In this document: positions 54,788-64,000 of the stretch, one piece after another
Layout: every line of letters begins with the position of its first letter
Position numbering within the stretch: the stretch's first letter is position 1
Source: Blattamonas nauphoetae
Lineage: Eukaryota; Preaxostyla; Oxymonadida
Length of the DNA stretch: 64,000 nt
Direction: 5' to 3'
Assembly: GCA_033064195.1 (NCBI GenBank)
Contig: JARBJD010000230.1
Span: 56,407 to 120,406 of the forward strand
Made by a program: the position numbers and the translations under genes
Notes under the pieces: model-generated
What the model saw: only the letters and a program-made list of their open reading frames with translations
Databases searched by the model: none
Told to the model about the DNA's origin: nothing

Positions 54788-57785
54788 ATGAGTGCGTATG
54801 ACAGGACAGTCTGTCCAGTCAAAGTTGCTGAGCGAGCAAGTGAATCGAAAAGTGCCGAAATACACCAACGCAAGGCAGGTGCAAGAAGCAATCAAGTTCT
54901 TGACCGAGAAAGAATGCAGGAAGAACAGAGAGTGCATTTCTCTTGCCGATCAGATCCTGTGCAGTGCTCAGAAGAAGATGCTCTCTTCATGCGAGCTTTG
55001 GATCTGCTCAGCTTTCTTCTATCTTTCCAAACCAACAGCCAGATGAAGATGGGCGACTGTCTCTGAACAACCAACCAGTGTGTGCCTTCTTTGCACGAGC
55101 GATGGGTTGTGTTTGCGCTGATGCGAGATATGGAACGAAAGACAAGTGCACAGGGCGGGCAGAATTCACAGGGTGTGTCATTCAAACTGATCTTTGCAAA
55201 AGCTACGAAAGCACACGACATGTCCCGCACCTACCTCCAACAAGCGTATCTGCTCCTCTCCAAAGAAAACATGGATTTGGACCGAATCATGCTCTTCTTG
55301 GACAAGGCAATCGGATTCGAGCGTGACTCGCGAGATGTTTACCAGCTGCTCCTTCGCCAGTACCCAAACAGTGCGCAGGTGATCAGAGGATACGGGGCAC
55401 TGCTGAGAGACATCTACAGAGACGACGACACAACCATGCTGATGTTCACAGAAGCAAACATCATCGAAGAGGACACGACACTGACCGAGACGATGAGCAG
55501 AGTGAGTGGAGGAAGCAAGCTGTCGAGCATTGCTGGACGGTCGAGTGGGCAACAGAAAAAAGAAGAAGAACAGGAACGACTCTGGCGCCACTCTCCAGTT
55601 GGACGAGACAAGACAGCGCTCCTGCCTCTGTTCATCCACATTGTGATCATGTCGGGGATTGTGATTGTCGGGACCATGGTGGCGATGTTTTTGTGGTTGT
55701 GCTGATAACGTTCACAGCGTGCAGTGTCACCACCGACCATGTCAGCCACTTCACAATACACAGAAGCTCAGCTGGAATCCATGAACGTGACCTTCATGGC
55801 CAGCACCAGTCTCATCAACAAAGTGTTCGAGAGGAGAGCAACCACGCTCCTCGAGGGACTGGACGAAGTGTCCCAGGAAGCTTCGGCGACGCATTAATTT
55901 TCGACGATGGAATTCGAAGACATCCCCATCATCATCCCGTCCTCCAATGAGATCAAGTTCGGATCCGCCTCTACGATGCGTGTGACAGACGCAAGTCGTG
56001 AACATGAACCTGATTGACCTGGTCAACAACATCGCCAACGTAGCTGCTCTCATCATTATCAACGAAGGATTCTGGAACACTGTGGAATGGCCTGGCCTCC
56101 CTGCCCAGCTCTACTTCGTGATTAAGAACGGACCAGTGCCAACTCCGAACAACAGTCGTTGGCCGTGCAGTACGTCGACATCGCGGTTGGAGGAGCCTCG
56201 GTTGTACACCATCTCATCGTCCTGATTGTGCAGTATGTGCAGACCATCAACAAACTCAAGCGAGAGCGAAGAGAAGTTTTATTCTAAATCGCAACTGCCC
56301 GCGAGGATGACGTCCTCAAACTGAAGCTTCGGCTGGATGAAACAGAAGTAACCGATGAGGAGCTGGAGCTAAACACTGAACGAGGGCAGGTGAACGACGA
56401 TGAGACAATGAAAATGATGCTGATCTCACAAGGAATGAACCCACAGATGATTGCGATGATGCAGATTGCAGAAATGATGGGAAAGAAGAATCAGGACGAT
56501 GAGGAGAACGAAGAAGACGAGAATGAGAAGAAGAACGAGCTGAAAGACGGCGAGAAGGTAGAGACAAAATCGCTGAAAGCGAAGAGAGAGGCTGAAGAGG
56601 AAGAGAAATAAAAGAAGAAGGGCAGAAACGATCTGACACCGCAACAGATTGATCTGCTCAACAAAATGTCAAACTTCGTCCCAAACTCTTTCTCCGTCCG
56701 CGTTGTGATTGGAATCATCCAAATTGTTGGCGGTGTGCTCACATTCTCAACTCATTTGCCTTTCCTCCTCATCTCCTCGTCTTTCTCCTCTCACAGTGTG
56801 TCGTGGCGGAGCAGAAGGACAGTGGATCGACAGCAGACACATCTCATCCGACATATGCCATATGAAGGCACTACTCGCGAGTGAGGTATCCTCCCTTCCG
56901 CTTCTAACAACCCATTTCCTCCACCCATCTCTCCGTCTCTCTTTCACTCGTTTTCAGGGTTCCTCCTCCCAAAACGTCATCCCGACTGGCGACCAAATCT
57001 TCGACACATTGTCCATTGAACCAACGATGAAGAATGGCAGCTCGGTCAACGCACTGATGTTCGAGGTTTGACTCCTCCATGCGATCTTCACTTCGTTCTG
57101 TCCGCTTTCTTCCATCGATCTCATTTCTCTCTCATCACACGCTATTTTCATCACTCTCCCAGTCAACTGAATCCATGCCCTACGATCCTGCCGATTGTGC
57201 AGTGGAAATTCGGATTTATGGACTAACAGGAAACTTCAGCGGACTGCAGGCACTCATCCTGAAGCACATTGAGGCAGCCCGCATGATTGCTACAGCACCG
57301 AATCCCTACAACGGGATGCCGCTCAGCAACGAGAACGTCCAGGTATGCTCTCCACTCTCCTCCTTCTGATCCCCTTTCTCTCGCGTTGTGTCCTCTCCTC
57401 TCAGATCATGGGTTCTCTCCTCGTGTACGATCTGCGTGGCGGGTTCAAAATGCTCCTCGAAGCTGTTATCAGCGAGATGACAAAGACAATCAGCGAATTC
57501 CAAATTCTCCTCATCATCTCGTTCATCGTCGCATTTTTCCTCGCTTGTGTCGCCTTCTTCGCCTTTATTGTCCCATCAAATCCCTCTCGACGACAGTGGC
57601 GAACGGGACAGAAGCACTGAAAGGTATCATCTCGCATCACCTGCGATTTAAAATCCAACACTATCGAACAGCTCAACATTTGGAGCAGGGAGGACGACTG
57701 AACGTGAAGCAAGGGTGGAGGAGAACGTCGATCTTGTGCGGAACATGGAGGTGCGAGGGATCATCGGGAAACACCTATATCTGAG
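54788..57785 (+). pseudogene. TmcB-like (tiny macrocyst protein B family) membrane protein, broken
   Basis: Plus-strand frames include KVPKYTNARQVQEAIKFLTE (from 54792) and, from 55082, KATKAHDMSRTYLQQAYLLL then LDKAIGFERDSRDVYQLLLR and VIRGYGALLRDIYRDDDTTM. These match the HAT/TPR-like region of the protist TmcB-like family. Hydrophobic spans follow (IHIVIMSGIVIVGTMVAMFL; AALIIINEGFWNTVEW). The 3' half keeps clean introns, for example 57343-57404 joining NVQ to IMGSLLVYDLRGGFKMLLE. Stops at about 55046, 55703 and 56284 and a frameshift near 56155 break the gene, so I call it a pseudogene, although sequencing errors could produce some of these. Confidence 0.5.
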
Positions 57786-57891
57786 CACCACGCATTGAAT
57801 ATTTCTTTTCGCCATTGTTTCTACATTTCAAACACTGTTTCAATTCAATTTACCAATTTTTTAAAGAATTCAATTCAGATCAAAACCATTA

Positions 57892-58214
57892 CAGGGTGAG
57901 CCAAAAGTAACCTTCATCCCACAATTGTGTTTTTATGTCATCTTTTCGAAAACAAACATCAAATAGAGATCGTTGTCGCTATACTGTTTGCTCACCACCT
58001 CATTCACTGATTTCTTTCTAATCAACTTCAGTGCAGTGTACGAATGAAGTCAGATCGTTCGCATGTCCCGATTTCTGACAAAAAACGAACGAGAATTCAG
58101 TTAAGCTTTAATGATCACTCTCTTCATATTTCACGTCTTGAAACTCTCTTTTTTAACTTTTGTCGAAAAAGGCTTTGATCGGCCCCTAGAGAAGGTTACT
58201 TTTGGCTCACCCTG
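57892..58214. mobile_element. 323-bp mariner-type MITE
   Basis: Perfect 24-bp inverted ends beginning CAGGGTGAGCCAAAAGTAAC and ending GTTACTTTTGGCTCACCCTG, flanked on both sides by TA (57890-57891 and 58215-58216). The terminus closely resembles mariner consensus ends of the CAGGGTGxxCCAAAAGT type. No coding capacity. Confidence 0.88.
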
Positions 58215-58289
58215 TAAGGGTATGCCAAAAAACCCCTCAAATCCAAAGAACTCAAATGTCCACCAAAAAGTGAAAGATCATGTGAAGGG

Positions 58290-58445
58290 GTATCCATCCT
58301 TGGAGTAATAGCTTGTGCAAACACCTGTGGGAGGAGGTGAAGGTCAATCTTTATGAGTTGATCAACATGAAAAAAGTGCGTTATGGGAACTGTTGAAATT
58401 CATTATGCCTAATGATCCATTTATGAATCAATTATCATTCATTTA
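58290..58445 (+). pseudogene. Tc1/mariner transposase C-terminal relic
   Basis: Immediately right of the MITE, two plus-strand frames give HLWEEVKVNLYELINMKKV and ALWELLKFIMPNDPFMNQLS. They resemble the IENLWxxxKxxL and ELWELLKxxWxxIPxEF segments near the end of mariner transposases, with frame breaks between them. Too short and decayed for function. Confidence 0.4.
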
Positions 58446-60200
58446 TTGAGAAAATGTCAGAAAAACTGATGTGAAATGCATGATTAGTGATATCAAAATA
58501 GATCCGCCCATCTTGTTCATCAGCTTCCCCTCTCACACAACGGTGTGTTACTCTCAGAATTTCATGACTTCTTCACATTCCAGTTTTACGACGCATGGAT
58601 AACTTGATCTCGTGTGGATATGGTGTCTTTCACGTCATCAACAACAGTTGTTTCGATGCAGATGTCTGGACAGAACATTGATGATGGTCATTGGAATCCA
58701 TCGTAAACCAGCTGATACGGAAGAATAATGAAATGATTCTTGAAAAGAAACGGCAAACTTCGTAGTCAGGTACGATCAGGTTAATTGTGTTCGTGAGACT
58801 GCATCCTTTCAGCTGAATTGAAAACTGCCTGAACGAAAGAGATCATAATTTCTGTGAGGGTGAAAACACATACATCAGCATATCTGAGAATTTCGTTGAT
58901 GATGTGCCGGCCTCTGTTATTTTCTTTTCGGTTCCGCAAAATTTCAGTGTTCCACAATCACCCTCGAATCCCCTTCGCATCGAGTTGGACCTGCTAAGGT
59001 GATCGGAAACACAACTCCTTAGAGATTCAGGGAACTTTCTTCATGGTTTTCTTCAAAGCTTGGAATGATCTCGATTTGGAGATCTTCTGCGAGATGATGG
59101 AATGGGAGAGAGTGTCGGCTTGTCCACACCAATAATGAAATTCCCTTGTTCTGTGTGAAGTGTTCCTTTAACTTCGGTGCGTGATATTCGTGTTGGGCGA
59201 GTTGAGATTTGTTTGATCCACTCGGCTAATTCTCATCTGCCTGTCTCCCTTAATTCACATTTTGTCAATTCTTCCCGACTCAACCCTGAGTGGACTGTGC
59301 CAAATATGTGTTCTTTCTTCTTGATCTTAACTGATGATCTGTAAATCGGATCGTTCTCGGAAGAAGAATCACTCAGCGAGATCACATCAGAAAATAAACA
59401 CGATTGAACGGAGTCGCACAACGGACTCTCGATCTCGAATCAGATCACTATCTATGTCTTATTCACTGTATGATCCTCGTTTTCTCCTCAATCCTTTTGA
59501 TCCTTCTAGATCAAAGGAATGAGGATTTTGAGGTGATTGCGTTCTTGGAAGAGGAGAAAATGAAATCAGTTCAGTTCTCTGAATCTCATTGTGCTCTTCA
59601 TATCGATCAAGTTTACTCAGATGATCAGAGACTGATTAAAAGAAGAGGATCATCGAATTCATGAAACCAAGACCCAAAGCGAAGAAGAAATGGATACTGA
59701 ATTTCACAGAGTTGTGGACGCGTTGATTCAGAACAAGATTATGTTTGTACGCAGTAAATAAGGAGCAGAACTGTTCGAGTTCGAAAATCAGGATGATCCT
59801 GTCGGTCTACAGATACAGTAGGACATCGAAGGAAACAACGGAATCATTACCAGTTTTGGAGTGTGTATAAGAACCTTCAAGGAACGCCACCACTTCTGTG
59901 GTATGAATACACAAAGTAATGACGAATTTCGTACAGCATTCCGAGGAAAACCTCAGTTTCATCAATGACACACGCCGACCTAAGAACGGGCAACTTGGAA
60001 GGACATCAACCACCCGTCAGGTGCGGATGGTGAATCGAAATCACAAAATAGCTCGCCTTTTGGCATATCCATTTTCAGTCTGTCTATCATAACATTATCA
60101 CTGTCTTCCTGCTTTATTCCTGAAGAAAAATGCTGCATCGAAACTTTCCCATCAAAGTTTGCTTCAACTGATCCACAATTCATCTTGTTAGGTCTGTAAA
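58446..60200. other. Long gene-free interval
   Basis: About 1.75 kb, AT-rich, with only short open frames on both strands (for example 59421-59233 and 60183-59980 minus). No domain, RNA gene or repeat recognised. Confidence 0.45.
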
Positions 60201-60690
60201 AGTCCTTGGTTCAGTCCTCACCACTTGCCCACCCCACATCCTGTTGCGATCACAGAGGAACCTACTCTACCTTCGCTGGGTGTCGTGGAAGGCGGAGAAG
60301 CTTCAGTTCGGCCCGACGGAGAGCAGCTCCCACAGCAGCATGTCGAGGAGAACGTCATCAGACAACTTGTCAATGTCCCGCGTATCCCGCGTCCGGTCCT
60401 GATCCGCCTGATGCTGTTTTGAGCCGAGGCAAAGACAACCAAAGATGATTAAGAGCACGTAGATGATACACAAAAACAATGACAGTGTGTGCCAACGAAC
60501 ATGGAATCACTTCCACTCGACAGACCCGAAGGGCGATGTTACGATGTCAGAAGAATATGTGTTTGAGACAGTCTCCACAAAGCAGAAGGGAGTAGAATTC
60601 ACCGATTCCGCTTCGGCGACACGCGCAGATGTGATCCAACCACATTCAACGCAGCAGCGGCAGGGAAGATCACAGCGTCATTCTATCTAA
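60200..60690 (+). pseudogene. Short coding remnants
   Basis: Plus-strand frames encode LPSLGVVEGGEASVRPDGEQ and VIRQLVNVPRIPRPVLIRLM (60225-60422), and KGDVTMSEEYVFETVSTKQK (60463-60690). They are richer in GC than the neighbouring interval and look like decayed exons. Family unknown. Confidence 0.25.
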
Positions 60691-62640
60691 TGTTTTTGAC
60701 AAGGCCATGTTCGTCCAGAAGGAGTACGCCGTGCTGGTGTTCGACAAACAGGATGTTGAGTTTCCAGTGTCGTTTGCGGAAATACAGGCCGACGTCGTTC
60801 TTCCGACTTGGCGATTTGAGAATGCGGGTGGGTCGTGTGGACTGGTTGTGCGTCCGATGATATAGACAACGAATTGGAGGCTGCAGAGAATGGGTCAGAT
60901 ACGACGGGTTCACACTCCCGTTCCTCGACGCAATCATCTCGCAGTCTTTCACGTCCTCGTCCGTCTCGCCCAGCCCTGTCTGTGCTCAAAACGCACAATG
61001 GAATACAATTCGTCAGATTTCCTGCACAAGTCAAGAATGGAAACATCAACTGGGCTGACGTCAGCGGGCGACAGGACGGGAGTATGGAAAAAGCGGCCCA
61101 GCCTGTTTTGGGCTGTGTACTGTTGTCCCTTCATATGCACAATTCGAAACCGCGGAGTGTTGTATTCGTGGAGGAGGGAGTCGAGATCAACATGCAATAC
61201 TGACAGACCTCGCTCACCATCCATCTCCCGCGCTTCGTCTTCCACTTCCTGTGCCCTCATACGCCAAAATATTAGCTACACTCGTGCTCGCTCGATTCTG
61301 TTCTTCTCAATGGCAGCTGCGTTCTCCATCTCAGTGTTGGGATCTTTCTTCTTCGTTATCTCTTGTTTCGTTGCTGCAATCAGATTGCGCTCGTCGGCTT
61401 CTCTCGCAAGTGTCCTGTCTTCGCCAATCAGCTTCAACACGCGCTCCTTCGTTGTGTTGCGTGAGGGTGAGATGAGAACTCACCACTTCCAGCGTGTTGT
61501 TGGAACAATGCGTTCACTATCTTTCAACCGCAACTCCGACAGCAGCCGGACGCTCTCGTCCATCAGAAGCTCTGTCTTTGTCTTCCTCTCCTGCAGCTCC
61601 CGTGTCGTCGGAACGCCATCCACCGAACGATACGTCGTCGCTGCCTTTCCTTCCGCCCGCCCGTTGAGATGGACCGCTGTTTTCGGGCGTACTCTTTGTC
61701 GTACCATTCGATGTGGGTGAATTTGAACACACGTCGCCCCGAACTTCGAACAGCACGCGATACTACCCCTCCTCGAGTTCCTCAATCTCATCGGCCTCTT
61801 CAACAATGTTGGCCACAAATTTGGATCCGCCCTTACGCCAATCTGGAAGCGGATAATGAGGATGAGAAAGGCATACCGTGGGAGCTTACTTCACACGTGA
61901 GTGTCTCGCTTTCGAAGTGCTGTTTGAGGAGTGCCTGCACAGCGGTGCGGAAGACGTCGAATGACCGCTCGGGGTCTTCTTCATGGCGGATTGGATCTGG
62001 AGGAGATGAAAATACGAAGGGATGACATGGCACACGAGAAAGATTATGCTCCTTCTGTGTTTGCCACTACTCGACAAATCGCTGATATCTGTTGGGGTGG
62101 TTGGGCAGAATCTGCTAGAAAACCTTCAATCTGCGAGTGAAGAGTTGAGCTCGACAGCTGCCCCTCTTCTTTGTAGACGGAGTGTGGGCAGAGCAGATAC
62201 AGAACTTCACTGCAGCTGTCCCCATCTTCACACCCGAACTCGTCGGTCGATGCAGTTGGCATGAACAGGCCTTCCTTCACACGACGACGAAGAGCATTGG
62301 ATGACCGTTTGGCTTGGAGCTTGTGTGCTGGCGGCTGTCTGACGAAGAAGGAGTGTGAGACAAGGCGCATGTTAATGCGGACGGGTTGGAAGTGGACTGA
62401 AGAAGATGAGGCAGATTGACAAGTTGAAAGAGGAAGAGGAGAGCACACGTGAAGAATCGAACAAACACACTCGCACCACTCTTCGGGAAAGGTGTGGAAT
62501 GCTTCTGTTCGGAGAGAGCTGGTGAGAGAGGAGATGGCGATGGAAAAAGATGCAGAAAACACACTCGATACTGTGCTGCTTGATCAACATCAACGTAGAT
62601 CATCCTCTGCCTGACCTGTTCTACTCGATATTTCACCTCA
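60690..62640 (-). pseudogene. Unrecognised multi-exon gene, probably decayed
   Basis: Minus-strand coding texture runs from about 62636 to 60690. Visible blocks include VRINMRLVSHSFFVRQPPAH and VKEGLFMPTASTDEFGCEDG; FDVFRTAVQALLKQHFESET followed by a proper donor gtaagc (about 61889) and acceptor ttccag; KGGSKFVANIVEEADEIEEL; VFKFTHIEWYDKEYARK; TTRELQERKTKTELLMDESV; EDRTLAREADERNLIAATKQ; and VDLDSLLHEYNTPRFRIVHM. The charged repeats after a compact domain faintly recall RTF1-type proteins, but I cannot support that. Frame changes without splice sites (near 61790, 61490 and 61265) suggest decay. Confidence 0.35.
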
Positions 62641-63047
62641 ACACCTCCCCACTCTTTTTTTTCTCCTTAACTCTCTTCTAATCACTTACTTTTTGATTTT
62701 GTTTTTCCTTGTTGTCTCACATCTCCTGAAACTTCGTCTAATTTATTGATTCTTCATTCTTTCACAAGATTCATGCGTGATCAACCAAAAACAACCTTTG
62801 TGAGAATAATGATTGAATCGGGTCAATCTTGACAGAATGAGTCAATAATTATGAACGATGATGCACTTTAGACAGGAAATAGTGATCTTCAGATTTAATT
62901 TGAAAATTTCAGAGATTATGGGTTAGAAAGAAAGAATGGGCTTCATCTCCCCCAGTTTCAATTTGCACACCCAATTTCGACTCCTCACATCTTTCTACTG
63001 TGATTCTCTTTCACTTTTTCGTGGACGTTTTATTTCTTTGGATTTTA
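62641..63047. other. Gene-free AT-rich interval
   Basis: About 400 bp with no supported coding, RNA or repeat feature between the decayed minus-strand gene and the Harbinger-like MITE. Confidence 0.45.
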
Positions 63048-63645
63048 TAGTGGTGTCACCAAACCGTCCGGTGTCACCAATCCGGCCTTTTTTCTGTGAG
63101 GGACTATTTTGGTCAAACTAAGAAAAATATAAAATTTGAGAATTATCCTCCCACCCGATCCCGAGAAAACCTCAAAATACGTTTAACGTTCCGAATACAC
63201 ACATTTTTTTCAACTTTTTGCCCTCGTTTCTCCACAACCAGCCATCCGTTTTAAATCAAATAAAAGGCATTATCGTCGGATAGATCTCGACAAAAGATGA
63301 ACAAAAAATAAAAGGATTTTTTTCCTAAGAAAATTTTGTTGAGAAAAATATGGGTTTTTTCCGATCTTCCCAAATACCCAGAATTTTTTCTCCACATTTT
63401 TTTCAAAATGTTCGTTTCACCGAAAAAACGTCTCTCTGAAAATTTTCGTCGAAATCGATTCGTTGGTTGTCGAGATATTGCCAAAACGATTTTTTTCATC
63501 GGGCAAAAGGGGGTATTTTGAGGTTTTCTCGGGATCGCGTGGGAGTATAATTCTTCAATTTCAGATTTTTCTTAGTTTGACCGATATTGATTTTTCCAGA
63601 AAAAAGGCCGGATTGGTGACATGGGACATATTGGTGACACAACTA
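63048..63645. mobile_element. 598-bp Harbinger-like MITE with long imperfect TIRs
   Basis: Left end TAGTGGTGTCACCAAACCG and right end GGTGACACAACTA are inverted copies flanked by TTA (63045-63047 and 63646-63648). Similarity of the two arms continues inward for about 130 bp: CACCAATCCGGCCTTTTTTC, then GGTCAAACTAAGAAAAAT, then CGATCCCGAGAAAACCTCAA. The middle is AT-rich and non-coding. A TTA 3-bp duplication is typical of PIF/Harbinger. It shares the initial TAGTG with the termini of the 12.2-kb candidate. Confidence 0.78.
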
Positions 63646-63648
63646 TTA

Positions 63649-64000
63649 GGGGTTTTTTGGTTTTCCCTAAAATATTAGTGATGAACCCTCATGTAATTTG
63701 TGATGTGGTGAGATAAAAATGCAAATTTCAAGATCAGTGCAATTATTTCAACTTGATTTCTCAAAACTAGAATTTGTGCGGGTTTTTGTATTTTGTGCGG
63801 GTTTATCCGGGCACTATAATCAGGGATCCAAAAAATCAAATCGTACATCTCATCTATTTCATCATGTTCTATTCAACATTCTGTCATTCTTGAGTTGTTT
63901 AGAAGCTGTTTTTAAACAAGATAACAATTTCAAGAGATACGTGTGTTGAAATAATCACAAGAAAAACAAACATCAAAATGTAAGAAGCAATAAAGATAGG
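63649..64000. other. Right terminus of the 12.2-kb candidate and flank
   Basis: 63700-63816 is the right terminal repeat, with two AAACCCGCACAAA words read on the minus strand. 63820-64000 is AT-rich flank with no supported feature. Confidence 0.45.

Larger units (their letters stand above)
51571..63816. mobile_element. Candidate 12.2-kb element bounded by related inverted termini (Harbinger-like)
   Basis: Left end TAGTGCCCTCAAAAACCCGC is related to the reverse complement of the right end, TAGTGCCCGGATAAACCCGC. Once the hAT insertion is removed from the left copy, similarity continues for about 110 bp (ATAAACCCGCACAAAAT, then TGAAATAATT, then a TTTTCA/TTTGCA...TTTTTA block). Both ends are flanked by TAA (51568-51570 and 63817-63819), a 3-bp duplication as in PIF/Harbinger. 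No closer partner end was found near either terminus. The alternative is two solo elements in opposite orientation with one end lost. Confidence 0.4.

Noticed and set aside
60690-62640. RTF1 (Paf1 complex) assignment for the decayed minus-strand gene
   Set aside because: Only a vague similarity of charged helical blocks; no Plus3 domain signature could be read, so no function is assigned.
51571-63816. Polinton/Maverick or virophage-like integration
   Set aside because: No protein-primed polymerase B, packaging ATPase, capsid, adenain protease or retroviral-type integrase signature was visible, and the flanking duplication is 3 bp rather than the 6 bp expected for Polintons.
1-64000. Alternative genetic code with TAA/TAG read as glutamine, as in some oxymonads
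   Set aside because: Conserved genes (L15e, IFT88, PMM, Rpp21, FKBPs) end at normal TAA, TAG or TGA at the expected length and have no in-frame TAA/TAG at conserved glutamines. TAG also ends the GST-C-like gene and the acid phosphatase.
1-64000. CRISPR array, prokaryotic operons, ribosome-binding sites
   Set aside because: The sequence is eukaryotic nuclear DNA with spliceosomal introns. The only regular arrays are the 19-bp and 20-bp tandem repeats, which have no spacers.

Overview
The window is nuclear DNA of a gene-dense, intron-bearing protist that uses the standard genetic code. Coding exons are interrupted by very short GT-AG introns, commonly 31-40 nt, with some of 50-90 nt. Gene content (IFT88, NEK-type kinase, dynein heavy-chain relic, WAVE-complex Hem/NCKAP1, histidine acid phosphatase) indicates a flagellate with a dynamic actin system. 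Two features point to an oxymonad, most likely Blattamonas nauphoetae or a close relative: an armadillo-like protein and a parallel beta-helix surface protein that both resemble large lineage-specific families I recall from that genome. This assignment is inference from memory, not a database result.

Layout. Positions 1-38 kb are packed with about 20 conserved housekeeping genes on both strands, often less than 150 bp apart. In order they are: Hem/NCKAP1, an ER FKBP, a GST-C-like protein, a RING-CH membrane E3 ligase, a second ER FKBP, an AAAP-type transporter, a membrane acid phosphatase, a PDI/TMX-like protein without its active-site cysteines, ribosomal protein L15e, a PROPPIN/Atg18-like beta-propeller, a maspardin-like hydrolase-fold protein, an armadillo-like family member, a CAP/SCP protein, a coiled-coil RING protein, BCD1/ZNHIT6, a NEK kinase, UBA2, Rpp21/Rpr2, phosphomannomutase, IFT88, poly(A) polymerase, prefoldin subunit 5 and a Q/P-rich unknown. 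From 38 to 47.4 kb lie a decayed beta-helix family member, an HNH-type protein related to the C-terminal part of EXD2, and an intact 1164-residue beta-helix surface protein.

From about 47.4 kb the character changes. Long intact genes disappear and DNA-transposon structures take over. They are: a foldback element with 341-bp arms, a TA-flanked 2.2-kb TIR element directly abutting it, a 20-bp satellite, a 1.98-kb hAT-like element with an 8-bp target duplication, a 323-bp mariner-type MITE next to a transposase relic, and a 598-bp Harbinger-like MITE. A pair of related inverted termini 12.2 kb apart (51571-63816) encloses most of them, together with broken pieces of host-type genes (dynein heavy chain, TmcB-like membrane protein, an unrecognised minus-strand gene). 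This terminal part is either one very large cargo-carrying element or a graveyard of nested insertions.

The conserved genes fall into functional groups rather than operons: ER folding, quality control and secretion (two FKBPs, TMX-like, RING-CH ligase, phosphomannomutase, acid phosphatase); RNA and ribosome work (L15e, BCD1, Rpp21, poly(A) polymerase); cilium and cytoskeleton (IFT88, NEK, Hem, prefoldin); and SUMO activation (UBA2). Splice sites were placed by eye; most start codons and many junctions are predictions.
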